Shown in pieces: positions 21,608-35,263 of a DNA stretch of 64,000 nucleotides (the first letter of the stretch is position 1; every line of letters starts with the position of its first letter). Source of the DNA: Escherichia whittamii (GTDB taxonomy: Bacteria > Pseudomonadota > Gammaproteobacteria > Enterobacterales > Enterobacteriaceae). The position numbers and the translations under genes are program-made. Under the pieces are notes generated by a model. The model saw nothing but the letters and a program-made list of their open reading frames with translations. It was not told the DNA's origin and did no database searches. The DNA lies in contig NZ_JACSQI010000001.1 in NCBI RefSeq assembly GCF_014836715.1, positions 544,358 to 608,357 of the forward strand. The letters are read 5' to 3'.

Positions 21608-22480
21608 TCAGAAATGCCAGTAACTCATTGCCAGCCCTAAAAACAGCACCAGGCCAACATAGTTATTATTCATAAATGCTTTAAAGCAGGCTTCGCGCTC
21701 GCGGTTGGCAATCAGTTTTTGTTGATAAACAAACAGTGCGCCCGCGACCAGAATTGACCAGTAATATCCCCAGCCTAAGCCATTTAACTCGCCGACAATC
21801 GCCATCAGCACCAGTACGCCAATCTGCAAAATGCCGATAATCAACTTATCGTATTGGCCGAACAAGATGGCGGTGGACTTAATGCCAATCTTCACGTCAT
21901 CGTCACGGTCAACCATTGCATACTGCGTGTCATAAGCCACCGCCCACAGAATATTGGCAAGGAACATCAGCCAGCAGCTTAACGGCACCGATTCACTCAC
22001 CGCGGCAAAAGCCATTGGAATCGACCAGCCAAACGCCGCGCCCAGCACCACTTGCGGTAAATGGGTATACCGCTTCATAAACGGGTACACCCACGCCAAC
22101 GCCAGTCCGGCAATCGACAACAGAATGGTCATCGTGTTCAGCGTCAATACCAGTAGGAACGAAATCAGCACCAGCACCACAAATAGCGTTCGCGCCTCTT
22201 TCTCCGTAACCGCTCCGCTGGGAAGCGGTCGGTTTGCTGTGCGCTTCACATGACCATCAAATTTACGGTCAGCGTAGTCATTCACCACGCACCCGGCGGC
22301 GCGCATCAGCCAGACGCCAGCGACGAACACCGCCAGAATCCAGAGTTGGGGAACACCCGGCGTTGCCACCCACAACGCCCACAATGTTGGCCAGAGCAGC
22401 AGTAACGCGCCTATTGGCTTATCCGTACGCATTAAGCGATGAAACGCCAGCAGCTTATTCTGCGTCAGACTCCACTCCAT
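21608..22480 (-). CDS. ubiA: 4-Hydroxybenzoate polyprenyltransferase UbiA
   Basis: 290 residues with about nine TM helices. Both aspartate-rich prenyl-diphosphate motifs are visible: NDYADRKFD near 70-79 and [12 protein letters not shown] near 190-201. It attaches the octaprenyl chain to 4-hydroxybenzoate at the membrane, the second step of ubiquinone synthesis. It follows ubiC by 12 bases in a ubiC-ubiA operon. Length and motifs are as in K-12. Confidence 0.98.
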   Translation of the reverse strand: MEWSLTQNKLLAFHRLMRTDKPIGALLLLWPTLWALWVATPGVPQLWILAVFVAGVWLMRAAGCVVNDYADRKFDGHVKRTANRPLPSGAVTEKEARTLFVVLVLISFLLVLTLNTMTILLSIAGLALAWVYPFMKRYTHLPQVVLGAAFGWSIPMAFAAVSESVPLSCWLMFLANILWAVAYDTQYAMVDRDDDVKIGIKSTAILFGQYDKLIIGILQIGVLVLMAIVGELNGLGWGYYWSILVAGALFVYQQKLIANREREACFKAFMNNNYVGLVLFLGLAMSYWHF

Positions 22481-22492
22481 ATTTTTTTCCTC

Positions 22493-22990
22493 TTAGTACA
22501 ACGGTGACGCCGGTAAAAACAGTTCAGTCAGCAACAGCGGCTTACCGCTTAATCGCAGGCGGGAACGGCGCCCCCAAAGTCCGGCATCACGGCCTATCTC
22601 AATAAAGTCCCGGGTTAATGTCGATGATGTGAACAGATAACGTCCTAATGGCGTTTTACCCAATTTTTGTAACGCCAGCTCGGGGCCACTTAACGTTGAC
22701 ACAGGGACGACGGTACGCCCGGCAAGCCAGGGTTCCCCATCGGCACATAGCAAAATTTCACGTAACCAGTAACGGGGTTCTTTCGGCAGCAGCGGTAATT
22801 CTTCGGGGATTTCATTCTGTTCGACAAATCCTTCGCGGATCATCGTCACGCTCACCGTTTTTCCCTGCTGTTCAAAACGTTTAGTCATGGAATCTTCGAG
22901 CAACAACCAGTCGAGTAGTTGCGGTTCCAGCGCAGGGATCTCTGCAAAATAGCGCAGCGCACGCAGTTGCGTTAACGCGGGGTGTGACAT
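22493..22990 (-). CDS. ubiC: Chorismate lyase UbiC
   Basis: 165 residues from [10 protein letters not shown]; the open frame extends 35 codons upstream but without K-12 support. It converts chorismate to 4-hydroxybenzoate and pyruvate, the first committed ubiquinone step. The conserved Arg/Glu region [12 protein letters not shown] and the tail [12 protein letters not shown] are present. It is first gene of the ubiCA operon. Small differences from K-12 near residues 15-22 ([10 protein letters not shown] for CKEIPALDPQ) are seen. Confidence 0.97.
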   Translation of the reverse strand: MSHPALTQLRALRYFAEIPALEPQLLDWLLLEDSMTKRFEQQGKTVSVTMIREGFVEQNEIPEELPLLPKEPRYWLREILLCADGEPWLAGRTVVPVSTLSGPELALQKLGKTPLGRYLFTSSTLTRDFIEIGRDAGLWGRRSRLRLSGKPLLLTELFLPASPLY

Positions 22991-23168
22991 GCCGAACTCT
23001 CCGTTACATAACGTAAAGGCATTGTATCGCAGAAAAGCGATAACGGGAGATGTAAAGCATATTAAGTGATCTAATGCGCAACAAAAACGCAACAATCACA
23101 TGGAAAGAGAAAAAAAGGTGCGCCAGGAGACGCACCAGTTGTTGCAAAATCAGCACTGTGGGGCGTAA

Positions 23169-24107
23169 TTACCCCTTGCCTTTTACACTGCTGATAAAGG
23201 TGGAACGGGCAGATGTCGATCCCAGGCGTTCAGCTTCATCAAGCAGTTTTAACGCCTTATCAACATCACCTTTCGCGACAGCGTTTTTGATCGCGGTATT
23301 AAAATAACTTTCCGTGTCGTTGAGCATCGGTTCGCTTTTCTTCGCTGGCGCCGGAGCTGGCGTTGCTGCGGCTGGTGCCGTATAGGTCGCCGGAGCCGCA
23401 GTGTTGCCCACGGTCACCGGACCTGGGCCAGATGAACCAAATAGCGGTCCCACCAGCACACTGGAGCTGGAGTTCGTTTTCACTTTCAGTTTCAGCAGAC
23501 CATCGGTGGTATGACGGGCTACCGGGTCTGGAATATCAGGGATCGAGTTGCCGACGCCTTTGGCATAGGCTTTTGCCGGGTCGAGTAGTTGCGTCGTCTG
23601 CTGGAGATCTTTTTCAGTGGTAAAGACCAGAACATACAGTTTTTGCTGCCCCAACGCTGGCGTCAGGCGCATAACCCCTTCCAGACGATCTGCGCTCATG
23701 ACGCCTGGTTCCTGGTAGGTGAAATAACTGCTGGGGAAGAAGGCTGATGGGGTCATGTTCTGATCAAGAATCAGCACGTTCGGCGCAAATACACTGGTTT
23801 GTTTATTCACTTCGCTGGTCAGTGTAAGGGTCAGTTCGCCAATGTTTGCCGGAACGCTGTATGCCGCAACCGGGCCGCTGATACCAGGAACGTTCAACCG
23901 TTGGCCGCCAGTCGCTAACTGGGTAGTCTGAGTTTTGGATTGATCGACGGGTGTCCAGGTTAATTGTTGTAGTGCGGCAGATGGAATAGCTGGTGCGTCA
24001 CTGGTGTTTTGCGGTACATAGTTGACGTCGGCAAGGCTAATTCCAGGCGCGCTCGCCAGCAACCCTGCTGATAAACAGAGGGCGATGAGACTTTTATTCA
24101 TTTTCAT
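23169..24107 (-). CDS. malM: MalM, periplasmic maltose-operon protein
   Basis: 312 residues from the ATG at 24107, which has a GAGG site 8 bases upstream; a GTG three codons earlier is in frame. A signal peptide ends near SLA-D. The function is unknown although it belongs to the maltose regulon. An Ala/Pro/Thr-rich linker near 240-265 (APATYTAPAAATPAPAPAKK) is several residues longer than the K-12 linker I remember (306 residues in total). It is the last gene of malK-lamB-malM, with REP elements between lamB and malM. Confidence 0.94.
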   Translation of the reverse strand: MKMNKSLIALCLSAGLLASAPGISLADVNYVPQNTSDAPAIPSAALQQLTWTPVDQSKTQTTQLATGGQRLNVPGISGPVAAYSVPANIGELTLTLTSEVNKQTSVFAPNVLILDQNMTPSAFFPSSYFTYQEPGVMSADRLEGVMRLTPALGQQKLYVLVFTTEKDLQQTTQLLDPAKAYAKGVGNSIPDIPDPVARHTTDGLLKLKVKTNSSSSVLVGPLFGSSGPGPVTVGNTAAPATYTAPAAATPAPAPAKKSEPMLNDTESYFNTAIKNAVAKGDVDKALKLLDEAERLGSTSARSTFISSVKGKG

Positions 24108-24215
24108 TGTTTTCACCTCAAAATCTGGAGTTCAGCGGTAGCCAGGCAATAGCGCGCTTAACCCGATAATCAGAAGGGCTTACGCCCCTTATAGATAATG
24201 ACAACCTGTTTTCAT

Positions 24216-24340
24216 GCCGGATGCGGCGTGAACGCCTTATCCGGCCTACATTCGCCAACAGTTGTAGGCCTGATAAGACGCGACAGCGTCGCATCAGGCA
24301 TTGATTACCGGATGCGGCGTGAACGCCTTATCCGGCCTAC
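24216..24340. repeat. Three REP units between malM and lamB
   Basis: Three REP palindromes in alternating orientation fill the lamB-malM gap. In E. coli such elements stabilise upstream mRNA and help set a lower malM level relative to lamB. Confidence 0.9.
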
Positions 24341-24349
24341 GATTAGCTA

Positions 24350-25720
<1,371 letters not shown>

Positions 25721-25761
25721 TCACATCACCTGTCACAGGTTTTGTGTCTTTTGTAGGGTGC

Positions 25762-26877
25762 TTAAACGCCCGGCTCCTGATGCAGTCGACGACACGCAGT
25801 GCCATCTTCACGGAACAGATGGCAACGCTCTGGCGGCAGGCCGATAGCGAATGTGGCACCTTCTTCTACCAACACTACGTCAGACTGGCGGTACACCAGG
25901 TTTTGACGAATGGAAGGGATCTGGATATGAATTTGGGTTTCGTTGCCGAGTTGTTCGACGACCTGAACTTCACCTTCAAGGATGACGTCAGCAATATCAC
26001 TTGGCAGTAGATGTTCCGGGCGAATGCCAAGTGACATGTTGGCTCCGACCTGAACGTTGTGGCTTTCAACCGGAAGCCAGACTTGCTGGAGGTTTGGCAT
26101 CGGCAGCTCAACCTGGACTTGATCGATTGCAACGGCGGTCACTTTTACCGGCAGGAAGTTCATCTTCGGCGAACCGATAAAACCGGCGACAAAGCGGTCG
26201 GCCGGGTAGTGATACAACTCAAGCGGTTTCCCGACCTGCGCCACGCGCCCGGCATCCAGTACCACAATTTTATCGGCCAGCGTCATCGCTTCGACCTGAT
26301 CATGGGTGACGTAGATCATCGTGCGGCCCAGACGTTTATGCAGGCGGGAGATTTCGATACGCATCTGCACACGCAGCGCAGCATCAAGGTTGGAGAGCGG
26401 TTCATCGAGTAAAAACACGCTTGGCTCGGCCACCAGTGTTCGACCAATCGCCACTCGCTGACGCTGCCCACCGGAGAGTGCCTTCGGTTTGCGATCCAGC
26501 AAGTGCGCCAGTTGCAGAACTTCCGCCACCTGGTTAACGCGCTGGTTGATCACCTCTTTCTTCGCGCCCGCCAGTTTCAGGCCAAAGGACATGTTTTCTG
26601 CCACTGACAGATGGGGATAGAGCGCATAGGACTGGAACACCATTCCGACGCCGCGTTCGGCTGGCGGGGTGTCGTTCATTCGTTTCTCACCGATGAACAG
26701 GTCGCCGCTGGTAATCGTCTCAAGGCCGGCAATCATGCGCAGTAACGTTGATTTACCGCAGCCAGATGGCCCGACAAACACCACGAATTCGCCTTCGTGG
26801 ATCTCGAGATTAATATCTTTCGATACCACGACCTCACCCCAGGCTTTCGTTACATTTTGCAGCTGTACGCTCGCCAT
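25762..26877 (-). CDS. malK: MalK, maltose transporter ATPase
   Basis: 371 residues, full length. The ABC domain has Walker [10 protein letters not shown] (36-44), the Q-loop, signature LSGGQRQRV (about 134-142), Walker B VFLLDEP (about 153-159) and the switch H192. The C-terminal regulatory domain (about 236-371) binds EIIA-Glc and MalT, giving inducer exclusion and repression. The MalK dimer powers MalFGK2. It is the first gene of the leftward mal operon, divergent from malE. Confidence 0.99.
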   Translation of the reverse strand: MASVQLQNVTKAWGEVVVSKDINLEIHEGEFVVFVGPSGCGKSTLLRMIAGLETITSGDLFIGEKRMNDTPPAERGVGMVFQSYALYPHLSVAENMSFGLKLAGAKKEVINQRVNQVAEVLQLAHLLDRKPKALSGGQRQRVAIGRTLVAEPSVFLLDEPLSNLDAALRVQMRIEISRLHKRLGRTMIYVTHDQVEAMTLADKIVVLDAGRVAQVGKPLELYHYPADRFVAGFIGSPKMNFLPVKVTAVAIDQVQVELPMPNLQQVWLPVESHNVQVGANMSLGIRPEHLLPSDIADVILEGEVQVVEQLGNETQIHIQIPSIRQNLVYRQSDVVLVEEGATFAIGLPPERCHLFREDGTACRRLHQEPGV

Positions 26878-28432
<1,555 letters not shown>

Positions 28433-28442
28433 TGCCTGAAAT

Positions 28443-28845
28443 GCCGGATGCGGCGTGAACGCCTTATCCGGCCTACGAAACCGAAACGTATGTAGGCCTG
28501 ATAAGACGCACCAGCGTCGCATCAGGCAGTTGTTGCCGGATGCGGCGTGAACGCCTTATCTGGCCTACGAAAACGAAACGTATGTAGGCCTGATAAGACG
28601 CACCAGCGTCGCATCAGGCAATTGTTGTCGGATGCGGCGTAAACGCCTTATCTGGCCTACGAAAACGAAACGTATGTAGACCTGATAAGACGCACCAGAG
28701 TCGCATCAGGCAGTTGTTGCCGGATGCGGCGTAAACGCTTTATCCGGCCTACGAAAACGAAACGTATGTAGGCCTGATAAGACGCGTCAGCGTCGCATCA
28801 GGCAGTTGTTGCCGGATGCGGCGTAAACGCTTTATCCGTCCTGGA
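28443..28845. repeat. Tandem 92-bp BIME array between malE and malF
   Basis: Units starting with GCCGGATGCGGCG or close variants begin at 28443, 28535, 28627, 28719 and 28811, an exact 92-base period. Each unit is a pair of inverted REP sequences with the linker GAAAACGAAACGTATGTAG. Four complete units and a partial fifth are present, with slight decay. The array abuts the malF ribosome site. In E. coli REP sequences here protect malE mRNA and give high MalE over MalF. Confidence 0.95.
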
Positions 28846-28860
28846 ATGAGGAAGAACCCC

Positions 28861-30405
28861 ATGGATGTCATTAAAAAGAAACATTGGTGGCAAAGCGACG
28901 CGCTGAAATGGTCAGTGTTAGGTCTGCTCGGCCTGCTGGTGGGTTACCTTGTTGTTTTAATGTACGCACAAGGGGAATACCTGTTCGCCATTACCACGCT
29001 GATTTTGAGTTCAGCGGGGCTCTATATTTTCGCCAACCGTAAAGCTTACGCCTGGCGCTATGTTTATCCGGGAATGGCAGGAATGGGGCTATTCGTCCTC
29101 TTCCCTCTGGTTTGTACCATCGCCATCGCCTTCACCAACTACAGCAGCACCAATCAGCTTACCTTTGAACGCGCTCAGGAAGTTCTGTTGGACCGCTCCT
29201 GGCAGGCAGGGAAAACCTATAACTTTGGGCTTTATCCCGCGGGCGACGAGTGGCAACTGGCACTCACCGACGGCGAAACCGGCAAAAATTATCTCTCAGA
29301 CGCTTTCAAATTTGACGGCGAGAAAAAACTGGAACTGAAGGAAAGCGCCACGCAGCCTGAAGGCGAGCGTGCGAATCTGCGCGTGATTACCCAGAATCGT
29401 CAAGCCCTGAGCAACATTACTGCCATTCTGCCGGATGGTAACAAAGTGATGATGAGCTCCCTGCGCCAGTTCTCTGGCACTCAGCCGCTGTACACATTAG
29501 GCGATGACGGTACGCTGACCAATAATCAGAGCGGCGTAAAATATCGTCCAAACGACCAGATTGGTTTTTACCAGTCCATCACTGCTGACGGCAACTGGGG
29601 TGACGAAAAACTCAGCCCAGGTTATACCGTGACTACTGGCTGGAAAAACTTTACTCGCGTCTTCACCGACGAAGGGATCCAAAAACCGTTCCTCGCAATT
29701 TTCGTCTGGACCGTGGTGTTCTCGCTTATCACCGTCTTTTTAACGGTGGCGGTCGGCATGGTGCTGGCGTGTCTGGTGCAGTGGGAAGCGTTGCGCGGCA
29801 AAGCTATCTACCGCGTACTGCTGATTCTGCCCTACGCGGTGCCATCGTTTATTTCAATTTTGATTTTCAAAGGATTGTTCAACCAGAGCTTTGGTGAAAT
29901 CAACATGATGTTGAGCGCGTTGTTTGGCGTGAAGCCCGCCTGGTTCAGCGACCCGACCACCGCACGAACGATGCTGATTATCGTCAACACCTGGCTGGGT
30001 TATCCGTACATGATGATCCTCTGCATGGGCTTGTTGAAAGCGATTCCGGACGATCTGTATGAAGCCTCAGCAATGGATGGCGCAAGTCCGTTCCAGAACT
30101 TTTTTAAGATTACGCTACCGCTGCTGATTAAGCCGCTCACACCGCTAATGATCGCCAGCTTCGCCTTTAACTTTAACAACTTCGTGCTGATTCAACTGTT
30201 GACCAACGGCGGCCCGGATCGTCTTGGCACCACCACGCCAGCCGGTTATACCGACCTGCTCGTTAACTACACCTACCGTATCGCCTTTGAAGGCGGCGGT
30301 GGTCAGGACTTCGGTCTGGCGGCGGCGATTGCCACGCTGATCTTCCTGCTGGTGGGTGCGTTGGCGATAGTGAACCTGAAAGCCACGCGAATGAAGTTTG
30401 ATTAA
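28861..30405 (+). CDS. malF: MalF, maltose transporter permease
   Basis: 514 residues from [10 protein letters not shown] (ribosome site GAGGAAG); the open frame upstream runs into the REP array and is rejected. MalF has eight TM helices and the large periplasmic P2 domain (about 93-275) that contacts MalE. The EAA loop, [20 protein letters not shown] near 400-420, docks on MalK. Several P2 residues differ from K-12. Middle gene of malEFG, with malG starting 14 bases after it. Confidence 0.98.
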   Translation: MDVIKKKHWWQSDALKWSVLGLLGLLVGYLVVLMYAQGEYLFAITTLILSSAGLYIFANRKAYAWRYVYPGMAGMGLFVLFPLVCTIAIAFTNYSSTNQLTFERAQEVLLDRSWQAGKTYNFGLYPAGDEWQLALTDGETGKNYLSDAFKFDGEKKLELKESATQPEGERANLRVITQNRQALSNITAILPDGNKVMMSSLRQFSGTQPLYTLGDDGTLTNNQSGVKYRPNDQIGFYQSITADGNWGDEKLSPGYTVTTGWKNFTRVFTDEGIQKPFLAIFVWTVVFSLITVFLTVAVGMVLACLVQWEALRGKAIYRVLLILPYAVPSFISILIFKGLFNQSFGEINMMLSALFGVKPAWFSDPTTARTMLIIVNTWLGYPYMMILCMGLLKAIPDDLYEASAMDGASPFQNFFKITLPLLIKPLTPLMIASFAFNFNNFVLIQLLTNGGPDRLGTTTPAGYTDLLVNYTYRIAFEGGGGQDFGLAAAIATLIFLLVGALAIVNLKATRMKFD

Positions 30406-30419
30406 GGGAGATAACAAAA

Positions 30420-31310
30420 ATGGCAATGGTCCAACCGAAATCGCAAAAAGCACGTTTGTTTATTACTCACCTGCTACTGCTACTTTTTATCGCGGCGATT
30501 ATGTTCCCGCTGCTGATGGTCGTTGCAATCTCGCTGCGCCAGGGAAACTTCGCAACCGGTAGCCTGATCCCGGAACAAATCTCATGGGATCACTGGAAAC
30601 TGGCGTTAGGTTTTAGCGTTGAACAGGCTGATGGTCGCATTACGCCACCGCCGTTCCCGGTACTGCTGTGGCTATGGAACTCGGTGAAGGTTGCCGGTAT
30701 TTCCGCGATTGGTATCGTGGCGCTCTCCACCACCTGCGCCTACGCCTTCGCCCGTATGCGTTTCCCTGGCAAAGCGACGCTGCTGAAAGGGATGTTGATT
30801 TTCCAGATGTTCCCTGCGGTACTCTCACTGGTGGCGTTGTACGCGTTATTTGACCGCCTGGGCGAGTATATTCCGTTCATCGGCCTGAATACCCACGGTG
30901 GCGTTATCTTCGCGTACCTGGGTGGGATTGCACTGCACGTCTGGACCATCAAAGGTTATTTTGAAACCATCGACAGCTCGCTGGAAGAAGCGGCGGCGCT
31001 GGACGGCGCGACACCGTGGCAGGCTTTCCGCCTCGTCCTGTTACCGCTGTCAGTACCGATTCTGGCGGTGGTGTTCATCCTGTCGTTTATTGCTGCCATT
31101 ACCGAAGTTCCGGTCGCATCATTGTTACTGCGTGACGTGAACAGCTACACCCTGGCCGTGGGTATGCAGCAATACCTCAACCCGCAAAACTACCTGTGGG
31201 GCGACTTTGCTGCCGCTGCCGTGATGTCTGCATTACCGATCACCATCGTCTTCTTGCTGGCACAACGCTGGCTAGTTAACGGCCTGACGGCAGGTGGTGT
31301 GAAAGGTTAA
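30420..31310 (+). CDS. malG: MalG, maltose transporter permease
   Basis: 296 residues, apparently identical in length and nearly in sequence to K-12. Six TM helices. The EAA loop [21 protein letters not shown] near 190-210 contacts MalK, and the C-terminal tail reaches the MalK interface. It pairs with MalF to form the translocation path. Third gene of malEFG. In K-12 xylE follows it; here psiE follows directly. Confidence 0.98.
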
Positions 31311-31409
31311 AGATGTTGTTCTGCCAATGTTATGCCACTACACCCTCAACTTACGTTATCCCAACTTGTGACTGTCATTCGGCGCTCTTCGGAGCGCCTC
31401 TTTTTTATT
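31305..31409 (+). ncRNA. Candidate MalH small RNA from the malG 3' UTR
   Basis: E. coli produces a small RNA (MalH) from the malG 3' UTR that adjusts porin expression. Here a 3' UTR of about 75 bases ends in a strong terminator, so the same RNA is plausible. The 5' processing point cannot be seen, and the boundaries are approximate. Confidence 0.45.
31381..31407 (+). terminator. malG terminator
   Basis: A 7-bp perfect stem (GGCGCTC, TTCG loop, GAGCGCC) followed by TCTTTTTTATT. It overlaps the psiE 3' end, so it closes the malEFG transcript in the convergent gap. Confidence 0.92.
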
Positions 31410-31815
31410 CCCGCTTCAGCCGTTTCGAATTACACAGCCATAGGGTGATCACCAGCAACAGGATCGCCGCGGAGTAGATCAACACATCCAATGGCGATTT
31501 ATGATCGACGATGATCAAGCGCACAATGGCGGTGATCCCGATATAGACAAAGTAACGTAGCGGAAAGTGAAAACCGGACTGAAAGTATTTCACAATCAGC
31601 GCGATAAATTCGAAATAGAGAAAGTAAACCACCAGCCCTTCCACCAGCTCATACTTACTGGTTTGTTCTGGCGCGAACAGCACATCAGCCAGATGCACCG
31701 TTTCTTTACCGAGAAAGACAACCAGAATCAGGCCCAGGCACAACAGGCCAAGATTGAGTACGGTCTGCAAAATAGTGGAGATAAACTCCACGCGGGGACG
31801 AGATAGCGACGTCAT
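31405..31815 (-). CDS. psiE: PsiE, phosphate-starvation-inducible membrane protein
   Basis: 136 residues with four hydrophobic segments (about 15-37, 55-75, 85-103 and 108-128), matching K-12 PsiE in length. Phosphate starvation and PhoB induce it and CRP represses it in E. coli; its role is unknown. A TGTGACGGAGATC half-CRP-like site lies just upstream. It converges on malG with no gene between, whereas K-12 has xylE there. Confidence 0.93.
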
Positions 31816-31930
31816 AACAGCCCTCCAACTCAGTGGCGAGCTTCCTGTATAACGTAAAAATGTGACGGAGATCTATATTTTTTGTGTATGTTTTGTTCAA
31901 CCTGAAGTTAGATGGCTCCTCCCAACCAAC

Positions 31931-32019
31931 GCCAGATGCGGCGTGAACGCCTTATCCGGCCTACACGTTGGTGCTAATCCGTAGGCCGGATAAGCCGCGC
32001 CTGGCGGCGCATCCGGCAA
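31931..32019. repeat. REP pair between psiE and yjbT
   Basis: Inverted REP units GCCAGATGCGGCG...CGGCCTAC and GTAGGCCGGATAAGCC...GCATCCGGCAA separated by a 13-base linker. Confidence 0.9.
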
Positions 32020-32104
32020 GACACGCTGCCCAAAAAATCACCCATTCAGGTGATTCCCAGCCACCAGCAATGCGCGAAAAATCGACAATGTTCCTCTGGA
32101 ACAA

Positions 32105-32383
32105 ATGAAACGTAACCTGATAAAGGTGGTAAAAATGAAGCCTTATTTTGCTGCTTTGTTGTTATCAGTCTCTGTTCTTCCTGCTTTTGCCGGTCCGCTC
32201 GGTACTGCCGATAAAGCCGACCTTCCGCAAAGCAATGTCTCCAGCCCAATGATGGCCCAGTCGCTCAGGCAACCAGACCTGCAACCGATATCGACGGACA
32301 GGAAGACAGAATGTTTTCGCCTTTACACACCAGATCGCAAACCGGGGGTAAACTGCGTTCCTGATGGCTCGACAGGCCATTAA
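32105..32383 (+). CDS. yjbT: YjbT, small secreted protein
   Basis: 92 residues, the same length as K-12 YjbT. A signal peptide starts at the second Met or at the first (MKRNLIKVVKMKPYF) and ends near PAFA-GPLG. The mature part is about 65 residues with two Cys (C70 and C84) that could form a disulphide. Function unknown. It converges on yjbH with a shared hairpin between. Confidence 0.82.
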   Translation: MKRNLIKVVKMKPYFAALLLSVSVLPAFAGPLGTADKADLPQSNVSSPMMAQSLRQPDLQPISTDRKTECFRLYTPDRKPGVNCVPDGSTGH

Positions 32384-32388
32384 GAGTG

Positions 32389-32420
32389 AAGGTGCCAGTG
32401 ATTGCGAAAACTGGCACCTT
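32389..32420. terminator. Shared yjbT/yjbH terminator
   Basis: An 11-bp stem (AAGGTGCCAGT with ACTGGCACCTT) between the two convergent stops. T-runs are short on both strands. Confidence 0.55.
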
Positions 32421-32429
32421 TCCCATGAC

Positions 32430-34526
32430 TTAGCGGAAATTCACGCTACGGTCGCTGGTCATGTCATACAACTGGAACTTACGCCCAAGTTGCTGACCGC
32501 CGTCACGCGTCAGCGGCGTCCAGCCAATCGCCGCACGGCTACGTGTCGGGCCAGACGAGAAGAGATCCAACGGTACAGAGACATACACGCCTTTGGTGAA
32601 GTCCCCTTCTCCGTACTCCTCTTTCGAAACATTGGTGATCGTGGCATAGCCGCCAACCACCACACCGCTATCAAAGCGTTTGGCTATCTCCAGCGTGCCG
32701 CCTTTATCCCCTGCCAGATACTGTCCGACGCTGGCTTTGACTAACACATCCTGGGCGAAAGATGGCGTCCAGTACGCGGTCAGATGTCCGGTTTTTACGC
32801 TGTAATCGGTGAATTTCATCATATCTTTTGCGCTACGCCAGTCGCGCTGTTTAACGTAGTTGGCATCCAGACCAAACGCCCAGTTGCTGTCCAGCGGGCG
32901 ATACAACACTTCTGCCCCTGCGCCGCCAAACATGGTTTCGAGATAGCCGCCATAAACCTGACCGTAGAAGCCGTTGCCCAGATGCTGGAAGTAGTTGGCT
33001 TGCAGGTTATTCACATAGACATCATTCTGCACATACTCACGCACATGGGTACGAACGCGCGGTAAATGCGAGTCCTGCGGTGGATTGGTGTAGTTAAACT
33101 TGTCGTAGTTGTTCGCCAGGTTCGCAAACAGGCTACCGGTGGTCAGCAGATGGTCCGTCAGCCACAAATCCGCCGTTCCCATCACGCCAAGTTGGTACAT
33201 GTAAAAGTTTTCCGGGCCACCAACCGACTGATTCAGCACCGGATCGATATGGAAATCAAAGCGCGATTTGTCGATATACCATCCCTGCTCGGTGGACGCA
33301 GGAACCACCGGCTCGACGCGTTTTTGCGCCAGCGTCGTTTCGTGGCCCAACGGCTCTCCGGCGAGATGTTTTTTCAGGCTGGCGACATCGGTTTCCGTCG
33401 TCACCTGCGGCATGTTAAGGCGGTTTTCCGTGATACGGATCGTCTTGATCCCATCCGGCAGATCGTTCATCACGATCCGATTAGCACGGATGATCCCTTC
33501 ACGCGAATCACGATATTTCACTTGCTCGCCGCTGACGTATAACGTATCGCCTTTCGTCTGGATCTGCGGATCGGCCAGTCCGGCGTTGTATTTCAACAGC
33601 GTTAACTGATTCGCCACCACCGAGTGCTGCAAAATGGCATCCTGTGGCTGCGGTTGATATTGCGGGCGGGCGTTATCGTTGTACGAAGGACGTAGATCGT
33701 TAAAGTTGGTGCGCAGCGTGACGCCAAACATAAAGGTGTTACCGCGTTCATAGCTAAGGTTAACGTCGGCCCAATCGGTAACGCGATAAATCGCCCCGAC
33801 GTTAAACTTACTTTTTTGCTCCAGCTTCCCGGCAAAATCCTGCTGATAATTATTGCCCTCATACTCCAGTTTCAGGCGCAGCGGCTGCCAGGGCGTCTGG
33901 TATTCCACGCCGCCAAACAGTGAGGCCGGGCCGTGGAACATCTGGCTGCCGTCGATAGATCCCGCCTGTTTGTAGCTGTTATCGCGATAGCAATATTTAT
34001 CACTGGCTGAACAGAGCGGATTTTTTACATTACCGCTGGTGCCCAGATATCCCCAGCCCAGGCCGAGCGTAAAATCGAACGGCCCCCAGGCTTTGCTGGC
34101 GACAAGATATTCCGCATCAAACAGCCCCGTACCGCCGATATCCCGCGCACCAACCGCTATCTGTGGCAGCCAGTAACTCTCTTCCCACAAACGCAGTTTG
34201 AGATCGAAGGCTTTATCTTTATACGTTTGATCACCAGAGAACGCTTCGACGCTGCTGTACTGGCGGGTGCGCACGTCGGTGTAGCGTAGCGTTGTTTCCA
34301 GCCACGGGAAGAGTTGCACTGAGGCAGAGTAATAACGGTACTGATCGTTATCGCGATAGTTCAGACTTAACTCCCCTTCCCGCGCCATACGAGCGGTGGG
34401 TGTTTGTAACAAACCGACTCCGCCGAAATCCGATTGCGACGGGCCAATGGGTGCAGGATACGTTTCGCCGTAGCAGGCTGTGCTAATGCCCAGTGCCAGC
34501 AAGCTGAACAGATGTCTTTTTTTCAT
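32430..34526 (-). CDS. yjbH: YjbH, outer-membrane exopolysaccharide-linked protein
   Basis: 698 residues with a signal peptide ending near [11 protein letters not shown]. The body is rich in alternating, aromatic beta-strand sequence typical of outer-membrane barrels, and the protein ends in DRSVNFR. It belongs to the YjbH family of the yjbEFGH operon, which promotes an extracellular polysaccharide distinct from colanic acid and is controlled by RcsB in E. coli. Its start overlaps the yjbG stop by one base (TAATG), so translation is coupled. Confidence 0.95.
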   Translation of the reverse strand: MKKRHLFSLLALGISTACYGETYPAPIGPSQSDFGGVGLLQTPTARMAREGELSLNYRDNDQYRYYSASVQLFPWLETTLRYTDVRTRQYSSVEAFSGDQTYKDKAFDLKLRLWEESYWLPQIAVGARDIGGTGLFDAEYLVASKAWGPFDFTLGLGWGYLGTSGNVKNPLCSASDKYCYRDNSYKQAGSIDGSQMFHGPASLFGGVEYQTPWQPLRLKLEYEGNNYQQDFAGKLEQKSKFNVGAIYRVTDWADVNLSYERGNTFMFGVTLRTNFNDLRPSYNDNARPQYQPQPQDAILQHSVVANQLTLLKYNAGLADPQIQTKGDTLYVSGEQVKYRDSREGIIRANRIVMNDLPDGIKTIRITENRLNMPQVTTETDVASLKKHLAGEPLGHETTLAQKRVEPVVPASTEQGWYIDKSRFDFHIDPVLNQSVGGPENFYMYQLGVMGTADLWLTDHLLTTGSLFANLANNYDKFNYTNPPQDSHLPRVRTHVREYVQNDVYVNNLQANYFQHLGNGFYGQVYGGYLETMFGGAGAEVLYRPLDSNWAFGLDANYVKQRDWRSAKDMMKFTDYSVKTGHLTAYWTPSFAQDVLVKASVGQYLAGDKGGTLEIAKRFDSGVVVGGYATITNVSKEEYGEGDFTKGVYVSVPLDLFSSGPTRSRAAIGWTPLTRDGGQQLGRKFQLYDMTSDRSVNFR

Positions 34527-35263
34527 TATTGCGGTATCCGCTGCGTCAGAGTCTGAAGAATGTCGGCGTTCAGGGCATCGGGCGTCTTACTCCAGACGGA
34601 GTCCGCCAGGCCAACATAAATAATACTGCCGGGCATCGGCTCTACGTGACGCTTGTTCCAGTAAGCCACCGGCGCTTTTTGCGTGCGTCCGTCCGGGTAA
34701 ACGACCCACGCATAGCTGCGATCCGCACCACTAAGCAGGCTCTGGCCGGAGAGATAGCTCGCCACATCGCGACCAGGGGTGAATGGCTGATTGCCAGGAC
34801 GGCTGATAAGCCCGAACAGCGTGACAGTGGACGGTGGTGGTCCGACCCACAGCGTGTAGTTGCCCTGCAACGGCGGATTACCGCGTTCGGCAACGCGCAC
34901 GATATCGGGATCAAGATTGATTTTTTGCCTGCCAGTCACCTTCAACACCTGAATTTGCTGGCGTAAAGCGTTAATGGTGGCGGCATCGTCGGTGCTGGAA
35001 TCTGCGGCCAGTTCTGCCAGCCGTGTCAGCAACGCCTGCTGCTGGCGCAATGCTGCCGCCGTTGCCAGCTCTTCGCTGATCACCGCTCCGGGCCACCAGC
35101 TATTCGCCAGTCGTGGTTGCCCCACCAGATCAATTAAATGCTCTGCGCCCGTTAGCGTTTTGGCTTCGCTGTTGCCATTGCTGAATACCTTGACGGTTCC
35201 CGTCGCAAAGACCGATGACGCTCCCACGCTCAAAATCAACGCGACAATAGTTTGTTTAATCAC
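34526..35263 (-). CDS. yjbG: YjbG, periplasmic exopolysaccharide-linked protein
   Basis: 245 residues with a signal peptide ending near SSVFA-TGTV. It belongs to the capsule-biosynthesis GfcC-like family seen beside YjbH/GfcD proteins, and the C-terminal half has a beta-grasp-like stretch around [15 protein letters not shown]. It overlaps yjbF by 4 bases (ATGA) and yjbH by one, so the three are translationally coupled. Probable role: periplasmic partner in polysaccharide export. Confidence 0.94.
   Translation of the reverse strand: MIKQTIVALILSVGASSVFATGTVKVFSNGNSEAKTLTGAEHLIDLVGQPRLANSWWPGAVISEELATAAALRQQQALLTRLAELAADSSTDDAATINALRQQIQVLKVTGRQKINLDPDIVRVAERGNPPLQGNYTLWVGPPPSTVTLFGLISRPGNQPFTPGRDVASYLSGQSLLSGADRSYAWVVYPDGRTQKAPVAYWNKRHVEPMPGSIIYVGLADSVWSKTPDALNADILQTLTQRIPQ

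Noticed and set aside
28443..28845. CRISPR array
   Set aside because: The regular period is due to inverted REP pairs; both the palindromes and linkers repeat, so there are no unique spacers and no cas genes nearby.
28816..28860. Longer MalF starting in the REP array
   Set aside because: The extra 15 codons translate repeat DNA; the GAGGAAG site points to the ATG at 28861.
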